NCBI GenBank assembly: GCA_026710565.1
Contig: JAPOQV010000222.1
Coordinates: 1-10,601 of the forward strand
From: Spirochaetaceae bacterium
GTDB taxonomy: Bacteria; Spirochaetota; Spirochaetia; SZUA-6; Bin103
DNA length: 10,601 nt
Direction of reading: 5' to 3'
Notes under the pieces: generated by a model
What the model saw: only the letters and a program-made list of their open reading frames with translations
Told to the model about the DNA's origin: nothing
The model's database searches: none
Shown here: positions 6,992-10,601 of the stretch, in pieces
Layout: every line of letters starts with the position of its first letter
How positions within the stretch are numbered: the stretch's first letter is position 1
Position numbers and translations under genes: made by a program

Positions 6992-8902
6992 TCAACCCTT
7001 CTTGCGCACCGTGATCGGTAAAGCGCTGACATGGCAGATCCGCTCCTCGCCCTGCGTGGTGATCTCGTCCAGGTACACGGCCAGCAGCGTGTCCGGTCCG
7101 ATCTTCGCCATGCCGTCCATGCTGCCGCCGCCCCTCTCCGTCCGGTACACGACCTCGTCCGTCCACACCGTGCCGGTACCGTCCGGGCAGAAGATGACAC
7201 TGCCGTCCGGGCGCCCGCGCAGCACCGCCAGCACCCCTTCGGAAGTGAGCACGGAGTGCGGCCAGATGCCGGTCACCAGCCGGTCGCGTACGTAGATGCG
7301 CGACGGCTCGCTCCAGCTTCGCCCGTCGCAGCGCGACCAGGCGCACAGCAGCGGCTCGTCCAGGTGCTCGCGGCCGTGGCGGTCGCGGTAGCCGTGCAGC
7401 CCGGTGCGCATGGCCGCGAACAGGTCGCCTGACGGCAGCTCGATGATGGTGGTCTCGTTGGCGCCCTCGCGCCCCATCTCCGGATGGCAGCAGATCGTCG
7501 AGCGGTACCGCCAACTGCGCCCGCGGTCCTCCGACACGACGGCGATCACCCGCGTCTTGTAGGCGCCGTCCACGATCGGGAACATCGGGTTGTCCTCGCG
7601 CACCTGGTCGCCGTCCATCCAGCCGTACAGGCCCATCAGCAGCGTGCCGTCGTCCAGCTCGACCATGGCGGCGTCCGAGCCGAACTGAATCCCCCGCGGG
7701 ATCTCGATCGGCGCGTCGAAGGTGCTGACCGTCTGCCAGTCGTCGGTCGAGACGGTGACCTTCATCGTCCCGAAGCCGCCGGACATGCCTTCGAAGTCCC
7801 AGCCCGAGGAGCGTGCGCCCGGACCCGTGCACTGGATGATCGTGCCGTCGCGGAGCTGCAGGGCGTTGAACGCCAGCCTCGTGCACGGCTCCCAGGTGGC
7901 CCCCCGGTCGTCGGAGCGCCGGTCGTTCATCAGCCAGCGGCCCGATCGGGTCACCAGGAACGACTGGATCTGGTTGACGGGGATGGTGCCGAAGTCCAGC
8001 TTTCCGCCGATCGTGATCGAAAGCTCGGGCAGATCCGGTCCGGCGCCGCCGGCCAGCACGATCGGACTCCCCTCCGCGCTCCCCGGGGCCGGCGCCTCAC
8101 CGGCGTCGCAGCAGACGCGGAAGCCGATCTCCAGGGTGCGGCGGGTGATCGGCATGTGCGGCATGAAGGTGCCGCGCACGTCGACGTAGATGTCGGCGCC
8201 GGTGAGCGTGGCCGGGTAGTTCCAGGCTGCGCCCTTCTGCACGCCGCCGGGCCGGCCGATCTGCTCGCAGCACTCGGCCACGTTGCCGTGCTGGTCGTGG
8301 AACCCCCACGGGTTCGGCGGATAGAAGCCGACCGGCGTCGGATGGCCGATGCGCGACACCGCGTAGTTCATGAAGCGCGGATCGGGCCGGTCGCCCCACC
8401 AGAACAGGGGGTCGGTGCCGGCGCGGCAGGCGTACTCCCACTCGTAGACCTCGGGCAGGCGGTAGGTGCGTCCCTCGGCGGCCGACAGCCACGCGCAGAA
8501 CGCGACCGCGTCCATGTAGTTGACGCCGGCAACCGGCTGCTCGTCGGCCGTGAAGCCGTCGCGATCCCAGGCCTCGACCCCCTCGCTGACCTGGATCACG
8601 CCGGAGAAGCCCTTGCCGGTCTTCACCCGGTCGATGTCGAACAGCTCGCCGCCCGGCGTGCGGTGGCCGGTCTCCTCCACGAAGCGGCGGTAGAGGGCGT
8701 TGGTTACCGGCACCTGCGCCAGGTGGAAGTCGCCGGGCAGCTCCACCCGGTGCGGCAGCGGCGGCCGTTCCAGGCCGCCGGACACCTCGACGGATACGGT
8801 GTCGGCGTCGGCGAAGGACGGAGTCCAGGCGTCGAACGCGGCAGCGCCGACGCGGATCATCTTCAGTCCGAGCGAGTTGACGAACTGCGGGGCCGGCTGC
8901 AT
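6992..8902 (-). CDS. FGE-sulfatase-like domain fused to BNR sialidase-like domain
   Basis: A 636-residue protein. ATG 8902 is well supported by AGGAGG five bases upstream. Residues ~10-268 follow the FGE-sulfatase (SUMF1-type) fold: VTNALYRRFVEETGH (~67-80), PVAGVNYMDAVAFCAWLSA (~123-141), YRLPEVYEWEYACRAG (~147-162), NPWGFHDQHGNVAECCEQ (~197-214) and a closing LEIGFRVCCD (~257-266). The cysteine pair that true formylglycine-generating enzymes use before the GFR motif is missing: RGTFMPHMPITRR has none. So sulfatase activation is unlikely and a binding or other oxidative role is possible. Residues ~290-636 look like a sialidase/BNR six-bladed propeller with Asp-box motifs SDDRGATW (330), SEDRGRSW (457) and a degenerate CDGRSW (525). 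There is no signal peptide, so it would act in the cytoplasm unless exported another way. A small lipoprotein gene lies 38 bases upstream. Domain calls are firm; substrate and reaction are unknown. Confidence 0.87.
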   Translation of the reverse strand: MQPAPQFVNSLGLKMIRVGAAAFDAWTPSFADADTVSVEVSGGLERPPLPHRVELPGDFHLAQVPVTNALYRRFVEETGHRTPGGELFDIDRVKTGKGFSGVIQVSEGVEAWDRDGFTADEQPVAGVNYMDAVAFCAWLSAAEGRTYRLPEVYEWEYACRAGTDPLFWWGDRPDPRFMNYAVSRIGHPTPVGFYPPNPWGFHDQHGNVAECCEQIGRPGGVQKGAAWNYPATLTGADIYVDVRGTFMPHMPITRRTLEIGFRVCCDAGEAPAPGSAEGSPIVLAGGAGPDLPELSITIGGKLDFGTIPVNQIQSFLVTRSGRWLMNDRRSDDRGATWEPCTRLAFNALQLRDGTIIQCTGPGARSSGWDFEGMSGGFGTMKVTVSTDDWQTVSTFDAPIEIPRGIQFGSDAAMVELDDGTLLMGLYGWMDGDQVREDNPMFPIVDGAYKTRVIAVVSEDRGRSWRYRSTICCHPEMGREGANETTIIELPSGDLFAAMRTGLHGYRDRHGREHLDEPLLCAWSRCDGRSWSEPSRIYVRDRLVTGIWPHSVLTSEGVLAVLRGRPDGSVIFCPDGTGTVWTDEVVYRTERGGGSMDGMAKIGPDTLLAVYLDEITTQGEERICHVSALPITVRKKG

Positions 8903-8907
8903 GGGTA

Positions 8908-8913
8908 CCTCCT
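8908..8913 (-). promoter_or_regulatory. Ribosome binding site of the FGE-like/sialidase gene
   Basis: AGGAGG on the minus strand, five bases before ATG 8902, inside the 38-base gap after the lipoprotein stop. It settles the start and fits translation from a shared message. Confidence 0.75.
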
Positions 8914-8940
8914 CGACGGGCTGCGCACGTCCAGTGTCGC

Positions 8941-9291
8941 CTACAGGCTGAACGCCTTCACGCGGGTCAGGGTACAGGTGAACGCGGGGGCGTCTTCGTA
9001 CTCCAGCGTCAGCTCCGAGCGGACCTGCTCGAAGCGTGCGGAGCCGGACCAGGAGTCGACCTCGAGCGTCAGCCGGTCTCCCTTCCGGTGATACGTCCCG
9101 CTGGACACGTTCCCCTCATTGGACACGGTGACCTTGTCGTCCCTGAACGTGAGGCTGATCTCCGCGGTGGCGTCGCCGTCCCGGGCGGCGCAGGACCCCG
9201 ACCACGTGCCGATCAGCGGGTTGGAGCAGGCGGACAGGCCCAGCGACAGGCCGGCGATCGCCGGCAGCCACCGCGCCATCCACCGCGCCAC
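8941..9291 (-). CDS. Small lipoprotein of unknown function
   Basis: A 116-residue protein from GTG 9291, or 112 from ATG 9279; neither has a clear ribosome site. The N-terminus is a signal peptide with positively charged start, hydrophobic core and lipobox L-S-A-C near residue 22, so it should be lipidated after cleavage. The mature part begins NPLIGTWSGSC and continues as alternating strands (ISLTFRDDKVTVSNEG, GTYHRKGDRLTLEV, LTLEYEDAPAFTCTL), resembling small lipocalin-like 'GTW' proteins. Two more cysteines (C34 and C107 approximately) could form a disulfide. It is co-directional with the downstream FGE-like/sialidase gene, so a shared operon is likely. No family name can be given from the sequence alone. 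Confidence 0.75.
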   Translation of the reverse strand: MARWMARWLPAIAGLSLGLSACSNPLIGTWSGSCAARDGDATAEISLTFRDDKVTVSNEGNVSSGTYHRKGDRLTLEVDSWSGSARFEQVRSELTLEYEDAPAFTCTLTRVKAFSL

Positions 9292-9352
9292 GACGTGTCA
9301 GACTACCATCGGAAGGGAACGTGGTCATAATGCTCGCGATGAGGACTCGTCC
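9292..9352. promoter_or_regulatory. 61-base divergent promoter region
   Basis: This gap separates the lipoprotein (minus) from the small cysteine protein (plus) and must hold the promoters of both units. Toward the right, CATAAT (9326-9331) matches five of six -10 bases, with only a poor CTACCA 17 bases upstream. GAGGA at 9341-9345 is the ribosome site for GTG 9353. No convincing minus-strand promoter was found. Confidence 0.4.
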
Positions 9353-9568
9353 GTGACCGGCTGGCGACAGCTCGACTCGCCGTGGTACGCGACCGAGGTC
9401 GTGCACTGCGCGCTCTGCGGGCAGACGATCGCCGGCCGCGTCTGGGTGGTCGAGGCGCGCGGCCGGGAGCAGCGGTTCTGCGGCCCCGAATGCGAGCGCA
9501 CCCACGCCACCTACTGGGTGCCCCGCTACGGGCGACGGACCGGGACCGCGCCCGGAGAACGGACCTAG
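9353..9568 (+). CDS. Small four-cysteine, probably zinc-binding protein
   Basis: A 71-residue protein. GTG 9353 is chosen because GAGGA lies seven bases upstream and because the sequence before it, which overlaps the divergent lipoprotein gene, has no protein-like pattern. Cysteines at 19 and 22 (HCALCG) and at 43 and 47 (FCGPEC) form a C-x2-C...C-x3-C set like treble-clef, YHS or TRASH zinc folds. Between them lies a short strand pair (RVWVVEARGREQRFC). The HyuA-type gene starts 21 bases after the stop, so the two are almost certainly co-transcribed. A role as a metal-binding accessory or small subunit of the following enzyme is plausible by position only. No enzyme motif is seen. Confidence 0.75.
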   Translation: MTGWRQLDSPWYATEVVHCALCGQTIAGRVWVVEARGREQRFCGPECERTHATYWVPRYGRRTGTAPGERT

Positions 9569-9589
9569 CCGGAGACGGCGAGCGGCTCG

Positions 9590-10601
9590 ATGGCGTATCG
9601 CATGGGCATCGATACCGGCGGCACCTTCACCGACCTGGTCGCCGTCGACCCGGCCGGCGGCGGCCGGCTGCACGTCGCCAAGGTGCCCTCGACGCCGGCG
9701 GCGCCGGGCCGGGCGGTGTTCGACGCGCTGGCCGGATCCGGCATCCCGGTCGAGGAGCTGTCGCTGCTGGTGCTGGGCACGACGATCGGCATCAACGCCG
9801 TGCTGGAGCGGCGCGGCGCCCGCGTGCTCTACCTGACCACGGACGGCTTCCAGGACGTGCCGTTCATCCAGCGCATCGACAAGAAGGACCCGTACGACCT
9901 GCAGTGGCAGAAGCCGGTGCCGTTCGTGGCGCGGCGCGACTGCATCGGTGTGCGCGAGCGGGTGGCGGCCGACGGCGCGGTGCTCACCGAGCTGACCGAC
10001 GGCGAGCTGGACCGCATCGCGGCGGCGGTCGCGGAGCGGCTTGCCGAGCCTGCCGAATCGCCCGGGCGCGGGGTGGCGCTGGCGGTCAACCTGCTGTTCT
10101 CATACGTGAACCCCGCGCACGAGCGGCGCCTGGCCGGGTTCCTCAGCCGTCGCTTTCCCGGCGTGCCGGTAACGGTCGCAGGCGCCATCGCGCCGATGTG
10201 GCGCGAGTACGAACGCGGCAACACCGCCATCCTGGACGCCTATCTCAGGCCGCGCATGTCCGGCTGGATCCGGGAGCTGGAGCAGGGTCTGGGCGAACGC
10301 CGCTTCGCCGGCGCCCTTACCATCATGAAGTCCAACGGCGGGCAGGTGGCGGCCGCCGCGGCCACGGAGCTGCCGGCGCATACCATGCTGTCCGGCCTGT
10401 CCGGCGGCGTGATCGGCGGGCGCTACTTCGGCGAGCAGGCCGGGCGCCGCGACCTGATCACCTTCGACATGGGCGGCACCAGCACCGACGTGGCCCTGGT
10501 CGTCGGCGGGCGGGTCTCCTACACGACCGGCTACGAGGTCGAGTTCAGCCTGCCGGTGTCGGCGCCCAGCGGCGACCCGCGTACCGTCGGCGCCGGCGCC
10601 C
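9590..10601 (+). CDS. hyuA: Hydantoinase/oxoprolinase A-type subunit (N-terminal half; cut by right edge)
   Basis: 337 codons from ATG 9590 continue past the window end; complete family members are about 680-700 residues. The nucleotide-binding signature of the ASKHA-type fold appears twice: GIDTGGTFTDLVAVD at residues 6-20 and ITFDMGGTSTDVALV at ~290-304. Other family landmarks are LGTTIGINAVLER (~62-74), NLLFSYVNPAHERR (~167-180), MWREYERGNTAILDAYLRP (~203-221) and MKSNGGQ (~246-252). Members are the ATP-dependent A subunits of N-methylhydantoinase, 5-oxoprolinase or acetone carboxylase-type complexes, acting in the cytoplasm with a B subunit, expected to the right. Two positions deviate: the usual S-G-P-A-G-G-V is LSGLSGGV here, and the segment PVSAPSGDPRTVGAGA is unusual. 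The ribosome site is weak (GGAG, 15 bases upstream). Family firm; substrate cannot be told. Confidence 0.9.
   Translation, partial: MAYRMGIDTGGTFTDLVAVDPAGGGRLHVAKVPSTPAAPGRAVFDALAGSGIPVEELSLLVLGTTIGINAVLERRGARVLYLTTDGFQDVPFIQRIDKKDPYDLQWQKPVPFVARRDCIGVRERVAADGAVLTELTDGELDRIAAAVAERLAEPAESPGRGVALAVNLLFSYVNPAHERRLAGFLSRRFPGVPVTVAGAIAPMWREYERGNTAILDAYLRPRMSGWIRELEQGLGERRFAGALTIMKSNGGQVAAAAATELPAHTMLSGLSGGVIGGRYFGEQAGRRDLITFDMGGTSTDVALVVGGRVSYTTGYEVEFSLPVSAPSGDPRTVGAGA

Noticed and set aside
7484..9091. 535-codon plus-strand open frame
   Set aside because: Antisense to the well-supported FGE-like/sialidase gene, which has clear motifs and a ribosome site.
9119..9352. N-terminal extension of the four-cysteine protein
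   Set aside because: It overlaps the divergent lipoprotein gene in antisense and has no protein-like pattern; GTG 9353 has a ribosome site.
9330..9356. Nine-codon open frame (ATG 9330 to TGA) overlapping the GTG at 9353
   Set aside because: Too short, with no ribosome site or attenuator structure; likely chance.

Overview
The window is GC-rich, densely coding DNA from a diderm bacterium. The diderm call rests on an autotransporter-like outer-membrane barrel, a lipobox lipoprotein and the remnant of an ABC/HlyD-type efflux system. Several genes are best started at GTG or TTG. Nothing fixes the taxon. Calx-beta/barrel proteins, FGE-like/BNR proteins and hydantoinase-type genes are common in uncultured environmental lineages, so an uncultured environmental heterotroph is a guess. 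I see no rRNA, tRNA, CRISPR array, transposase or attachment site.

Layout, left to right. (1) 1-3480, minus: the first ~1160 codons of a large secreted protein with Calx-beta-like repeats, one fibronectin-III-like domain and the start of a C-terminal beta-barrel. It runs off the left edge. (2) 3481-3884: a ~400-base divergent control region, less GC-rich than its flanks. It has a sigma70-like promoter and a pair of 9-bp direct repeats set 21 bp apart, the geometry of LytTR operators. (3) 3885-4952, plus: a membrane-anchored LytTR transcription regulator. (4) 4945-6160, minus: a decayed export cassette in which an internally deleted FtsX/MacB-like permease runs, out of frame, into the C-terminal half of a HlyD/MacA-like adaptor. 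(5) 6217-6867, minus: a DUF4389 membrane protein. (6) 6992-8902, minus: a fusion of an FGE-sulfatase-type domain, without the catalytic cysteine pair, to a BNR sialidase-like domain. (7) 8941-9291, minus: a small lipoprotein 38 bases upstream of the fusion gene and probably co-transcribed with it. (8) 9353-10601, plus: a 71-residue four-cysteine protein followed after 21 bases by a hydantoinase A/N-methylhydantoinase A-type gene cut by the right edge.

How the parts may work together. The LytTR regulator and the surface protein are divergent across a region holding LytTR-like repeats, so they look like a regulator and its target; this is inference. The small cysteine protein and the HyuA-type subunit look like the start of a hydantoin, oxoproline or acetone-carboxylase-like operon whose remaining genes would lie to the right. 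The most unusual items are the FGE-like/sialidase fusion, the candidate LytTR operator and the collapsed export cassette.
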